Part shown: one piece after another, positions 44,266 to 52,417 of the stretch
Position numbering within the stretch: the stretch's first letter is position 1
Layout of the letters: every line of letters starts with the position of its first letter
Assembly: GCF_013031355.1 (NCBI RefSeq)
Contig: NZ_WPZO01000001.1
Location: 992,001-1,056,000 of the forward strand
Direction: 5' to 3'
DNA: 64,000 nt
Source: Ruegeria arenilitoris
GTDB taxonomy: Bacteria; Pseudomonadota; Alphaproteobacteria; Rhodobacterales; Rhodobacteraceae
Made by a program: the position numbers and the translations under genes
Notes under the pieces: model-generated
What the model saw: only the letters and a program-made list of their open reading frames with translations
Database searches by the model: none
What the model was told of the DNA's origin: nothing

Positions 44266-44547
44266 ATGAAAACATTAACCCTCGGGCTGGCCTTTGCCCT
44301 GCTGGCCACACAAGCCCCTGCGCAGCAAACGCTCAGCTTTGCATCGCCCATTCCGGATGGGGCCGAGACCAAGTTCTGCTATTACAAGGGCATGGCCTAT
44401 TCCGAGGACGCCTTTGTTTTGCTGGTGGGCGACAACACCGTCACCACTACGGTCAGCACCATTCAGGAACGTCTGCTGCGCTGTCATCGCGAAAGCGACG
44501 GCACCCTGAAATGGAAACCGCAAAGCACGTTTTCGACCAACAACTGA
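44266..44547 (+). CDS. Small secreted hypothetical protein
   Basis: 93 residues with a signal peptide (MKTLTLGLAFALLATQAPAQ, cut near QQT). The mature part is short with two cysteines (KFCYYKG, LLRCHRE) that could pair, and SEDAFVLLVGDNTVTTTVSTIQER. No family recognised. GGGAGG precedes the ATG. It converges on the alpha/beta hydrolase gene 18 bp away. Confidence 0.7.
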   Translation: MKTLTLGLAFALLATQAPAQQTLSFASPIPDGAETKFCYYKGMAYSEDAFVLLVGDNTVTTTVSTIQERLLRCHRESDGTLKWKPQSTFSTNN

Positions 44548-44565
44548 CCGCTTAGGGTGGGCGCT

Positions 44566-45336
44566 TTAGCCCACCTTACCCTCCAGCCAGTCCGCGATCT
44601 GTGCGGCGGGCTTTTCCCAACCGGGCTCCATGAACAGAAAATGCGCGTGGTCTTTAACGGGCATGAAGGTCGCGCGGTCTGCGTACAGATCTGCCAATGC
44701 ACGGCAGGTGTTGGGGTTCACGGCCCGGTCCTCAGTGCCTGAGACGACAAGAACCGGGCAGTCGACCTTGTCGATGTCGACCTTCATCGCGTGGTGGTCG
44801 TCGAACATCCAGAAGAACATCTCGAACATCACCCGCCCGCTTTCGGCACCCAGCCGGTCGAACACCGCGTGCTGCTGCGCCTCGGGCATCTTGTTGAGCG
44901 CAAAGGGGGCCATCAGGTCGAACTCGACCCGCATGGGCTGTTTCCAGAACGCCCCGCCCTCCATCAGCGCGCGGGGAATGGCGCGTTCGTCATCGGTTTC
45001 CGGTAACGTCCCCCAGGCGGCGTTCGGGTTGATCAGAACGATGGCGCTGGCCAACCCGCGCGAGGCCACCTGCTGCGCCACCACTCCTGCAATGGCGTGG
45101 CCGAGCAGAACCGGTTTGCTGTCCAGCCCCTGCACGAATTCGGCGATGTCATTGGCGTAGTCCATGACGCTGGTATCGGTCAGGCCGGGATCGGGTTCGG
45201 CCTTGGGATCGCCGCCGTGATAACGCAGCGCCGGGGTGTGCACCGTCCAGCCGCGGTCGCGGAAGAAGCCTGCGTAATCTTCCATACACCACGGTCCGGC
45301 AAAGGCCCCGTGGATCAGTACAATCTCTTTGGTCAT
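44566..45336 (-). CDS. Alpha/beta hydrolase-fold protein with alanine at the nucleophile position
   Basis: 256 residues from ATG 45336. EIVLIHGAFAGPWCMEDYAGFF gives the HG oxyanion turn; acid and histidine fit SGTEDRAVNPN and KDHAHFLFMEPG. The elbow reads LLGHAIAGVVAQ, so the catalytic serine expected after GH is alanine (codon GCC), and the following glycine is also alanine. It is then non-hydrolytic or uses another mechanism, as in some cofactor-independent oxygenases and binding proteins of this fold. The ribosome site is inside a hairpin (see 45344-45377). Confidence 0.78.
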   Translation of the reverse strand: MTKEIVLIHGAFAGPWCMEDYAGFFRDRGWTVHTPALRYHGGDPKAEPDPGLTDTSVMDYANDIAEFVQGLDSKPVLLGHAIAGVVAQQVASRGLASAIVLINPNAAWGTLPETDDERAIPRALMEGGAFWKQPMRVEFDLMAPFALNKMPEAQQHAVFDRLGAESGRVMFEMFFWMFDDHHAMKVDIDKVDCPVLVVSGTEDRAVNPNTCRALADLYADRATFMPVKDHAHFLFMEPGWEKPAAQIADWLEGKVG

Positions 45337-45343
45337 AAAAATC

Positions 45344-45377
45344 TCCCTCACCTCTGATCAGTATGAGAGGTGAGGGA
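45344..45377 (-). promoter_or_regulatory. 12-bp stem-loop containing the Shine-Dalgarno of the hydrolase gene
   Basis: TCCCTCACCTCT (45344-45355 on the plus strand) pairs perfectly with AGAGGTGAGGGA (45366-45377) across 10 nt. On the minus strand the 3' arm carries GAGGGAG, the ribosome site, and is followed by TTTTT just before the ATG at 45336. It can act as terminator/attenuator and also mask translation. Confidence 0.7.
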
Positions 45378-45394
45378 TACGTTCGGCAAGCCCG

Positions 45395-46540
45395 TTACAG
45401 CGCGGCTTTGAACAGCGTGGTCAGGTTGTCTTCGGTCAGTTCGATCGGGTTGCCGCCGCAGGACGGGTCGATGATCGCGCCTTTGACCAGTTCGGGGATC
45501 GACGCCTCGGTCACGCCCAGATCGGACAGTTTGCGCGGGATGCCCAAGGAGTCATTGAGCTCCTGCACAAAGGCGCGGAAGCCGTCGAAGCCGCCGTTAA
45601 TGTTCAGATAAGCGGCTGCGGATTGAAACCGGTCCGCGATGGCGGGCGCGTTGAAATCCAGCACCGAGGGCATACAGACCGCGTTTGTGGTGCCGTGATG
45701 GGTGTTGAAATGCGCACCGACGGGGTGGCTCATGGCGTGGATCGCGCCGAGGCCTTTCTGGAAGGCGGTCGCGCCCATTGCCGCCGCGCTCATCATCTGG
45801 GCGCGCGCTTCGATGTCGGTTCCGTCTGCATAGGCACGCGGCAGGTACTCCATGACCAAACGCATCCCCTCCAGCGCGATGCCCTGGCTCATTGGGTGGT
45901 AATGCGGGCTGGAGAACGCCTCGACGCAATGCGCGAAGGCATCCAGACCGGTGCCTGCGGTGATGAATTTGGGCATCCCCACGGTCAGTTCCGGATCGCA
46001 GATCACCACGGTCGGCAGAACCTTGGGGTGGAAGATGATCTTTTTGGCGTGCGTCTCGGAATTGGTGATGACGCTGGCGCGGCCCACCTCGGACCCGGTG
46101 CCGGCGGTGGTCGGCACCGCGATAATCGGGGCAATGGCATCGGCGTCCGCTCGGGTCCACCAATCGCCAATATCCTCGAAATCCCAAACAGGGCGCGTCT
46201 GACCGGCCATGAAAGCGACCATCTTGCCCAAATCCAGCCCTGAGCCACCGCCGAACGCGATAACACCGTCATGGCCACCCGCCTTATAGGCCGCGACACC
46301 CGCATCGAGGTTCTTTTCATTCGGGTTCGGGTCCACATCGCTGAACAATCCTCGACCCAGGCCGGCGGCCTCCATGATGTCCAGTGTAGCCGTAGTGATC
46401 GGCAGATCGGCCAGACCCTTGTCCGTGACCAGCAGCGGACGCTTCATCCCGGCGGCCACGCAGGCCTCGGGCAGTTCCTTGATACGCCCTGCCCCGAATT
46501 TAATCGCGGTCGGATAGGACCAGTTTCCAACAAGTGTCAT
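45395..46540 (-). CDS. Iron-containing alcohol dehydrogenase
   Basis: 381 residues. NAD-binding GGGSGLDLGKMVAFMA and iron site DAFAHCVEAF with HAMSHPVGAHFNTHHG supply the family's aspartate and three histidines. VPTTAGTGSEVGRASVIT is the substrate-region motif of group III ADHs. It interconverts an alcohol and aldehyde, possibly a hydroxybutyrate or amino-alcohol product; the neighbouring aldehyde dehydrogenase and ligase suggest amine-derived aldehydes. Middle gene of the leftward operon. Confidence 0.93.
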   Translation of the reverse strand: MTLVGNWSYPTAIKFGAGRIKELPEACVAAGMKRPLLVTDKGLADLPITTATLDIMEAAGLGRGLFSDVDPNPNEKNLDAGVAAYKAGGHDGVIAFGGGSGLDLGKMVAFMAGQTRPVWDFEDIGDWWTRADADAIAPIIAVPTTAGTGSEVGRASVITNSETHAKKIIFHPKVLPTVVICDPELTVGMPKFITAGTGLDAFAHCVEAFSSPHYHPMSQGIALEGMRLVMEYLPRAYADGTDIEARAQMMSAAAMGATAFQKGLGAIHAMSHPVGAHFNTHHGTTNAVCMPSVLDFNAPAIADRFQSAAAYLNINGGFDGFRAFVQELNDSLGIPRKLSDLGVTEASIPELVKGAIIDPSCGGNPIELTEDNLTTLFKAAL

Positions 46541-46563
46541 TTCAGGTTTCCTTTGTAATTTCA

Positions 46564-46600
46564 GGCCTGCTCTGGCGAGGGGGTCAGTCCAGAGCAGGCC
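46564..46600 (-). promoter_or_regulatory. 12-bp stem-loop between aldehyde dehydrogenase and alcohol dehydrogenase
   Basis: GGCCTGCTCTGG (46564-46575) pairs perfectly with CCAGAGCAGGCC (46589-46600) with a 13-nt loop. No U-run follows, so it probably stabilises or marks a processing point within the polycistronic mRNA. Confidence 0.65.
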
Positions 46601-46607
46601 GCTGCCC

Positions 46608-47990
46608 TTAGCCCGTGACCTTTTTCAGGTGGTAGGATTTGGGACGTGTCAGGTTGTGATAGCCGATGACCGAAAGGCCCCCGCCGCGACCGGTATTCTT
46701 ACAACCGGTCCAGCACAGGCCAGGATCGAGATAATCGGCCCGGTTCATGAACACGGTGCCGGTCTCGATCTGGTCCCCGACCCGCGCCGCGCGGTCCACA
46801 TCGCGCGTCCACAGGCTGGCGGTCAGGCCGAACTCGCTGTCATTCATCAGTGCGATGGCTTCTTCGTCCGAGGACACTTTCATGATGCCGACCACCGGAC
46901 CAAAGCTCTCATCCCGCATTACCCGCATATCGTGAGTGACATTGGTCAGAATCTGCGGCGTCAGGTAAGCACCGCCATCATCCTCGGCGAAGGTATCTAT
47001 ATGGGCTACGGCTCCGGCGGCGACAGCCTCGGAAACCTGAGCCCGCACCTCATCGGCAAATCGCACATTGGCCATAGGTCCGATCGTCGTCTCAGCGTCC
47101 AGCGGGTTGCCCAGCTTGTATCCTTTCACGATTTTAACCGCTTTGGCGACGAAATCGTCATAGAGGCTTTCATGCACGTAAATCCGCTCGATCCCACAGC
47201 AGCACTGGCCCGAGTTGAACATGGCGCCATCGATCAGCGTATCTACCGCCGCGTCCAGATCGGCGTCTTCCATGACATAGCCGGGGTCCTTGCCGCCCAA
47301 CTCGGTCCCAACACCGGTAAAGGTGCCTGCCGCAGCGCGCTCCATCGCCTGACCGCCGCCGACCGAACCGGTGAAGTTCACGAAGTCAAACGCATTGCCT
47401 GCGATCAGGTCATTTGTCACATCGTGGCTCAGGAACACGTTCTGGAACACGTCTTCTGGCACACCCGCCGAATGGAAGGCCTGCGCCATGCGCTCACCCA
47501 CCAACAGGGTCTGTGTGGCATGTTTCAGGATCACTGTATTCCCTGCAATCAGCGCCGGGGCCACCGTATTGATTGCGGTCATGTAGGGGTAATTCCAAGG
47601 CGCCACGACAAACACGACCCCATGCGGGATGCGCTTGATATAGCGTTTGAAGGTCTCATCCTCACCCACCGCGATATCGGCCAGCGAAGCCTCGGCAATC
47701 TCGGCCATATGGCTGGCGCGCTCGTTGAAGCCGCCAAACTCACCGCCATAGCGCACCGGCCGCCCCATCATCTGCGCCAGCTCGGGCACGATCTCATCAT
47801 TCATGGCCCCAACAGCAGCCACGCCCGCCATCACAAGATCAATCCGCTCATACAACGGGCGCGCCGCCCATTCGGCTTGTGCCACCCGTGCGCGGCCTGC
47901 GGCTTCAAACGCAGCCTCACGCGACAGAACTTCACGTTCCGCATAAACCGACCCATCGATCGGCGAGATGCATTTCAGTGTCTGGCTCAT
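46608..47990 (-). CDS. NAD(P)-dependent aldehyde dehydrogenase
   Basis: 460 residues of the ALDH superfamily, near succinate-semialdehyde/gamma-aminobutyraldehyde-type enzymes. FTGSVGGGQ is the cofactor loop, ELGGKDPGYV carries the general-base glutamate, and FNSGQCCCGIERIYV carries the catalytic cysteine, unusually followed by two further cysteines. It oxidises an aldehyde to a carboxylate, fitting the aldehyde made when a gamma-glutamylated amine is deaminated. It lies between the third ligase and the iron ADH. Confidence 0.93.
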   Translation of the reverse strand: MSQTLKCISPIDGSVYAEREVLSREAAFEAAGRARVAQAEWAARPLYERIDLVMAGVAAVGAMNDEIVPELAQMMGRPVRYGGEFGGFNERASHMAEIAEASLADIAVGEDETFKRYIKRIPHGVVFVVAPWNYPYMTAINTVAPALIAGNTVILKHATQTLLVGERMAQAFHSAGVPEDVFQNVFLSHDVTNDLIAGNAFDFVNFTGSVGGGQAMERAAAGTFTGVGTELGGKDPGYVMEDADLDAAVDTLIDGAMFNSGQCCCGIERIYVHESLYDDFVAKAVKIVKGYKLGNPLDAETTIGPMANVRFADEVRAQVSEAVAAGAVAHIDTFAEDDGGAYLTPQILTNVTHDMRVMRDESFGPVVGIMKVSSDEEAIALMNDSEFGLTASLWTRDVDRAARVGDQIETGTVFMNRADYLDPGLCWTGCKNTGRGGGLSVIGYHNLTRPKSYHLKKVTG

Positions 47991-48008
47991 GCCATCAACT
48001 CCACATAG

Positions 48009-48074
48009 AGGGCGTCTGCGCCCTGCTTCTTCTTTCAGTAGCTCTGATAAGCATGTGAGTTTGTCCTCACATGC
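48009..48074 (-). promoter_or_regulatory. Two stem-loops between the third ligase and aldehyde dehydrogenase genes
   Basis: GCATGTGAG (48051-48059) pairs with CTCACATGC (48066-48074) over 6 nt, and AGGGCG (48009-48014) pairs with CGCCCT (48019-48024) over 4 nt. On the minus strand the second lies directly before the GGAG ribosome site of the dehydrogenase. Confidence 0.6.
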
Positions 48075-48080
48075 CGTCTG

Positions 48081-49451
48081 TTACGCCCGCTCGAACCCGC
48101 GAGCGATTTCCCAATCCGTTACCACGCGTTCGAACTCCTCGATCTCGACCTCTGCCGCTCGCGCGTAGTGATCGACCACCTCATCCCCCATCGCCGCGCG
48201 CAGCATCTCTGATCCGTGCATTGCGTTGCGTGCATCCTTCAGCGTACCCGGGATCATGCCGGTCTCGCCCTGATAAACGTCTCCCGTGGCCGCTGGCTGC
48301 AACTCCAGCCCCTCTTCAATCCCGGCAATCCCGGCGGCCAGCATTCCGGCCATCGCCAGATACGGGTTCATGTCCGACCCCGGAATCCGGCATTCTACCC
48401 GCACGGCCTTTGTCCCGTCGCCGCACAGACGGAAGCCCGCCGTACGGTTATCCACAGACCAGATGATCCGCGTCGGCGCAAAGGTGCCCTTCATGAAACG
48501 CTTATAGCTGTTGATATAGGGCGCCATGAAATAGGTGTAGTCGGGGGCGTATTTCAGCAGCCCGGCCATATAGCTTTTCATCAGTGTCGACATGCCCAGC
48601 TCATCCGACTTGTCGTAAAACGCCGGTTGCCCGTCCTTCCACAGCGACTGATGCACGTGCGAGGAACTGCCCACCTTGTCATGGTGCCATTTCGGCAGGA
48701 AGGTCGCGGCGTGACCATGCTGCCAGGCGATCTCTTTCACCGCGTTTTTGGCGATCGAGTGATACTCGGCCGTCTCCATCGCGGGCGCGTATTTGATGTT
48801 CAGTTCTTCCTGCCCGGTTTCGGCTTCGCCCTTTGAATTCTCGACCGGAATACCCGCATTCCACAGATGATTGCGGATCGGGCGCATCACGTGCTCTTCC
48901 TTGGTGGTCTGCAGGATGTGATAGTCTTCGTTGTAGCCCGAGATCGGCTCGAGATCGCGGAAGCCTTCCTTGCGGATCTGGTCAAAGCTCTTTTCGAACA
49001 GAAAGAACTCCAGCTCGGTGGCGCACATGGCGTCATAGCCCAGGGCCTTCAGGCGGTTGACTTGTTTCTTCAGGATCGAGCGCGGCGCATGGGGCACCTC
49101 TTCATGCGTGTGATGATCCAGCACGTCACACATCACCATCTCTGTGCCTTCCAGCCACGGCACCGGACGCAGCGTGCTGAGGTCAGGCTTCATGACATAG
49201 TCGCCATAGCCCCGCTCCCAACTGGTGGCCGCATAGCCATCGGGGGTGGCCATCTCAAGATCGGTGGCCAGCAGGTAGTTGCAGCAATGGGTCTCTTGCC
49301 ACGCGCCCGCCACGAAATGCCCGGCATGAAACCGCTTGCCCATCAAACGCCCCTGCATGTCGACCATGCAGACCAGCACGGTATCCACCTCGCCTGCGTC
49401 CACCTTAGCCCTCAGGTCGTCCAAACGCGCCTCGTTGCCCATCCCGTTCAT
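48081..49451 (-). CDS. Glutamine-synthetase-family ligase (third)
   Basis: 456 residues. Fold markers: LVCMVDMQGRLMGKRF, MCATELEFFLF, EAETGQEELNIKYAPA, GSSSHVHQSLW, NRTAGFRLCGDGTKAVRVECRIPGSDMNPY. It is of the GlnT/PuuA-like type that ligates glutamate to an amine such as a small alkylamine or polyamine. The following genes encode an aldehyde dehydrogenase and an iron alcohol dehydrogenase. ATG 49451 lies after GGAGGG; ATG 49442 is an alternative. Confidence 0.88.
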   Translation of the reverse strand: MNGMGNEARLDDLRAKVDAGEVDTVLVCMVDMQGRLMGKRFHAGHFVAGAWQETHCCNYLLATDLEMATPDGYAATSWERGYGDYVMKPDLSTLRPVPWLEGTEMVMCDVLDHHTHEEVPHAPRSILKKQVNRLKALGYDAMCATELEFFLFEKSFDQIRKEGFRDLEPISGYNEDYHILQTTKEEHVMRPIRNHLWNAGIPVENSKGEAETGQEELNIKYAPAMETAEYHSIAKNAVKEIAWQHGHAATFLPKWHHDKVGSSSHVHQSLWKDGQPAFYDKSDELGMSTLMKSYMAGLLKYAPDYTYFMAPYINSYKRFMKGTFAPTRIIWSVDNRTAGFRLCGDGTKAVRVECRIPGSDMNPYLAMAGMLAAGIAGIEEGLELQPAATGDVYQGETGMIPGTLKDARNAMHGSEMLRAAMGDEVVDHYARAAEVEIEEFERVVTDWEIARGFERA

Positions 49452-49465
49452 CCTCTGTTGCCCTC

Positions 49466-49481
49466 CGAGACCCCGGTCTCG
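49466..49481 (-). promoter_or_regulatory. Short stem next to the third ligase ribosome site
   Basis: CGAGACC (49466-49472) pairs with GGTCTCG (49475-49481) in a tight hairpin. On the minus strand it ends in front of GGAGGG, the ribosome site of the third ligase gene. Confidence 0.5.
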
Positions 49482-49499
49482 TGCTCCCTTTCACGGCCG

Positions 49500-51185
49500 T
49501 TAGTCGTCGGCCGCGTCCTTTTCCATTTCCATCACCAGACGCGTCTCAAGAACCTGTCCGCTCTTGTAGAGGATCGGATAGGCGATGGCCGCGATGTGGC
49601 CGTGCAGGTCGCGCATTGCACGCAACGTCTCAAGATGCAGATCACTGGACCGGAAGCTTTCGGTCTGCCCCCGTTCCAACCGTTTCAGATGCGCCTTGCG
49701 GCTTTGACGCGACATCCGTTTGACCTCGGCCTTGTCCAGCACCAGCCGCCGGGCGCAGTCCATGTCATCGACCAGCAGAACATGGCGGGCCAGAGAAAAG
49801 CTCTCCAGAATAGCCGCATGCAGATCGGTCAGCTCTTTCCACCCCTGCGCGGAAAACTCGGTGCGTTCGGTGTGTTTGATCTGGGCAGTGCGGGTCATGC
49901 GGTTGGAAACCACGTCGCCCGCCGCTTCAAGCCGGATGGCGTATTCCACAAGCCCGCGCGCCGCTTTGATCTGCCCCTTGCTCATGTTCTGGCGCGGCAT
50001 CCGCGCGACAAAGCGGCGGATTTCTGTAAGCTGCGCGTTCACCCTTTCATCCTGTTGCCACAGGGCCGAGATGGCGTCGCTGTCGTCCTGCTCATAGATA
50101 TCCAGCACCGGGCGGAACATGCGTTCGACCTGCGTAACCATCTGCAACAGTTCATGCCGGACCGAGGACATCGCCACGCTCGCCCCGGATGCGTTGGGAT
50201 CGCCCAACGGGCTGAGCGCATCCGTGAACTGATCCATCACGTTTGCCTCGACCTTCGGCTCGGGCAGCAGCAGGGCCATCGGGCGCTCCATCCAGTTTAC
50301 GAAACCGGTGGCCAGCACAAAGACGGTCAGATTGAACCCGATATGGGCCAGGATCAGAGACTGGCCTGCTCCGGCCACCATCAGCGCCTCATGCGCACCG
50401 CTGGCGTTGACCACGATCAACATCACCAACGCCGCACTGCCACGCAGCAGCAGGTTGGCCCAGGGAATGCGCCGGGCCGCGATGGTCAGGTCACGCGTAA
50501 GCCAGATCGGAATAAAGGCCGAGCCGAGATTGGCCCCCAGCACCAGCGACAGCCCCGCGGCAAAAGGGATCGCCCCGATCTGCACCAGCGTCACGCACAT
50601 CAGGATCGTCGCCACCGAGCTGTGCATAACAAAGGCCAGCACCGCCCCCACGATGAAGGCGCTAAAGTAGTCGTTTTCCAAATAGCCCGCGATAGCCGGC
50701 AAAAAGGCGCTTTCCCTGATTGGCTCAACCGCATCGCGCAGGAGTTGAAGCGACAGCAGAATAAAGGCGATGCCCAGAACAATCCGCCCGATCAGCCGCA
50801 CGTTGGCCCGGTCGGACTTGAGATACAACCACCCGCCCAGCGCCAGCAGCACCGGTTGCAGCCATCCCAGATCATAGGACAACACTTGGATAATCAGGGC
50901 TGACCCCAGATCGGCGCCCAGCACCCCGGCCAGTGCAAGGCCGAAACTGACCATCCCCGCCGCGGCAAAGCCGGTCAGCAGAACCGCCACCGCGGCCGAG
51001 CTTTGCAGGATCGTGGCCAGGACCATACCGGCCCCACCCGCCACAAATGTGTTCGAGTGGCGTGTCAGTATCGATTGAAACAGCGCACCAAAGCGCCGTT
51101 CGATCCCCGTGCGCACCAGCCGCACGGCAAACAGCAGCAACATGGTTGCTGCGAAAATCTCGATCAAAAAACCTGCGATAGCCAT
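49500..51185 (-). CDS. Na/Pi-cotransporter-family protein with PhoU-like tail
   Basis: 561 residues. The first half has about eight or nine hydrophobic segments with two repeated regions, including TILQSSAAVAVLLTGFAAAG and MHSSVATILMCVTLV with the QSS/HSS-type motif of NptA/YjbB transporters. The second half is a helical PhoU-like domain (residues about 330-561). It would move phosphate with sodium across the inner membrane, often as exporter. It is 146 bp downstream of a TRAP operon and 48 bp upstream of the ligase operon on the same strand. Confidence 0.9.
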   Translation of the reverse strand: MAIAGFLIEIFAATMLLLFAVRLVRTGIERRFGALFQSILTRHSNTFVAGGAGMVLATILQSSAAVAVLLTGFAAAGMVSFGLALAGVLGADLGSALIIQVLSYDLGWLQPVLLALGGWLYLKSDRANVRLIGRIVLGIAFILLSLQLLRDAVEPIRESAFLPAIAGYLENDYFSAFIVGAVLAFVMHSSVATILMCVTLVQIGAIPFAAGLSLVLGANLGSAFIPIWLTRDLTIAARRIPWANLLLRGSAALVMLIVVNASGAHEALMVAGAGQSLILAHIGFNLTVFVLATGFVNWMERPMALLLPEPKVEANVMDQFTDALSPLGDPNASGASVAMSSVRHELLQMVTQVERMFRPVLDIYEQDDSDAISALWQQDERVNAQLTEIRRFVARMPRQNMSKGQIKAARGLVEYAIRLEAAGDVVSNRMTRTAQIKHTERTEFSAQGWKELTDLHAAILESFSLARHVLLVDDMDCARRLVLDKAEVKRMSRQSRKAHLKRLERGQTESFRSSDLHLETLRAMRDLHGHIAAIAYPILYKSGQVLETRLVMEMEKDAADD

Positions 51186-51287
51186 CCGTTCACACCCCGT
51201 CGGTCCGGGTCGCGCAACCGCGCGCCCGGAGTTTTGTTTTCTGTGTCTGAACGGATGCTAGCATTCGCAAAGTCGTTTCCCGTAGTT

Positions 51288-51325
51288 CGATTCCGGCGCG
51301 TGGTATCGCTAACGCGCCGGAATCG
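51288..51325 (-). promoter_or_regulatory. 13-bp stem-loop between the TRAP operon and the Na/Pi transporter gene
   Basis: CGATTCCGGCGCG (51288-51300) pairs perfectly with CGCGCCGGAATCG (51313-51325) over a 12-nt loop, starting 6 bases after the dctP-type stop codon. There is no U-run, so it is a 3'-end stabiliser or factor-dependent terminator candidate. Confidence 0.65.
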
Positions 51326-51331
51326 GGTCAT

Positions 51332-52366
51332 TTAGCTATAGCGATACGGCCGTCCGGCCTTGAGCATTTCAGCGTTGTAGCGCTTGAAGATATCGACAAC
51401 CTTGGCCTTGGTCTCAGACTCGGCGGCAATTTCATCCCAGAACTTGACCGCAGCTTCCTCGACCGTTGCCCATTCTTCGTCCGGGATGGTGGTCAGCTGC
51501 ATCTTGGTGCCGTTCACGCGCAGATTGGCTTCTCCACCCCAATACCACCACTGGCGGTAATAGTGCGATTGATCACAGCAGACCTTGAACAGGGTCTGCA
51601 GATCTTCGGGCAGTTCGTTCCAGCGGTCCATATTGGCAAAGAAGTGACCAGCCCAGGCACCCGAGATGTTGTTGGTCAGGAAATAATTGGTCACATCGGC
51701 CCAGCCAACGGTGTAGTCCTCGGTGATGCCCGACCATGCGATGCCGTCCAGCTCACCGGTCTGCACCGCGACCTCAATGTCTTCCCACGGCAGAGTGACA
51801 GGAACCACACCGAACTGGGACAGGAACCGGCCCGCTGTCGGGAAGGTGAAGACGCGTTTACCTTGTAGGTCCGCAAGGCTGTTGATCGGGTCCTTGGTGG
51901 CGAAATGGCACGGATCCCATGCACCCGCGCTGATGTGTTTCACGCCGACCTTCGAGTATTCCTCGTCCCAAATCTCGTTCAGGCCCCACTGGTTGAACAG
52001 CACTGGCACGTCCAACGAATAGCGCGAGGCAAACGGGAAATAGCCGCCGAACACGGTGACTTCGGTGGGCGACGCCATCGAGTCATCGTCCGATTGCACC
52101 GCGTCGATGGTGCCTTTTTGCATGGCGCGGAACAGCTCTCCTGTCGGAACCAGTTGGTCCGCATAGAACAGCTCGATTTGCATCCGGTCGCCAGCGATCT
52201 GGTTGAACATCTTGATGGCCGGGTCGATCACGTGCTCGGCCAGAGCCGGGCCCGCATAGGTCTGCATCCGCCATGTAATCGTGCCCTGCGCCAGCGCGGG
52301 CGTGGCCAACGGTGCGGCGGCAACGCCCACCCCGGCGGTCTTCAGAAACTTACGTCTTGTCGTCAT
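51332..52366 (-). CDS. TRAP transporter substrate-binding protein (DctP/TakP-type)
   Basis: 344 residues from ATG 52366, with GGAGAGGAAATTGAC before it. A Tat-type signal (TTRRKFLKTAGVGVAAAPLATPALA) exports it to the periplasm. Binding-protein features: FYADQLVPTGELFRAMQKGTIDAVQ, LQGKRVFTFPTAGRFLSQFG, VAVQTGELDGIAWSG. It captures an organic acid (keto acid or similar) for the membrane subunits. Third-encoded component of the leftward operon. Confidence 0.92.
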   Translation of the reverse strand: MTTRRKFLKTAGVGVAAAPLATPALAQGTITWRMQTYAGPALAEHVIDPAIKMFNQIAGDRMQIELFYADQLVPTGELFRAMQKGTIDAVQSDDDSMASPTEVTVFGGYFPFASRYSLDVPVLFNQWGLNEIWDEEYSKVGVKHISAGAWDPCHFATKDPINSLADLQGKRVFTFPTAGRFLSQFGVVPVTLPWEDIEVAVQTGELDGIAWSGITEDYTVGWADVTNYFLTNNISGAWAGHFFANMDRWNELPEDLQTLFKVCCDQSHYYRQWWYWGGEANLRVNGTKMQLTTIPDEEWATVEEAAVKFWDEIAAESETKAKVVDIFKRYNAEMLKAGRPYRYS

Positions 52367-52417
52367 GTCAATTTCCTCTCCGTTGAAGTTTGCGCGCCCG
52401 TTCACCGGGCATTCTTG

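Noticed and set aside
48867..50903. 678-codon rightward open frame
   Set aside because: Antisense to the third ligase and the Na/Pi transporter; His/Gln/Arg-rich product typical of a mirror frame.
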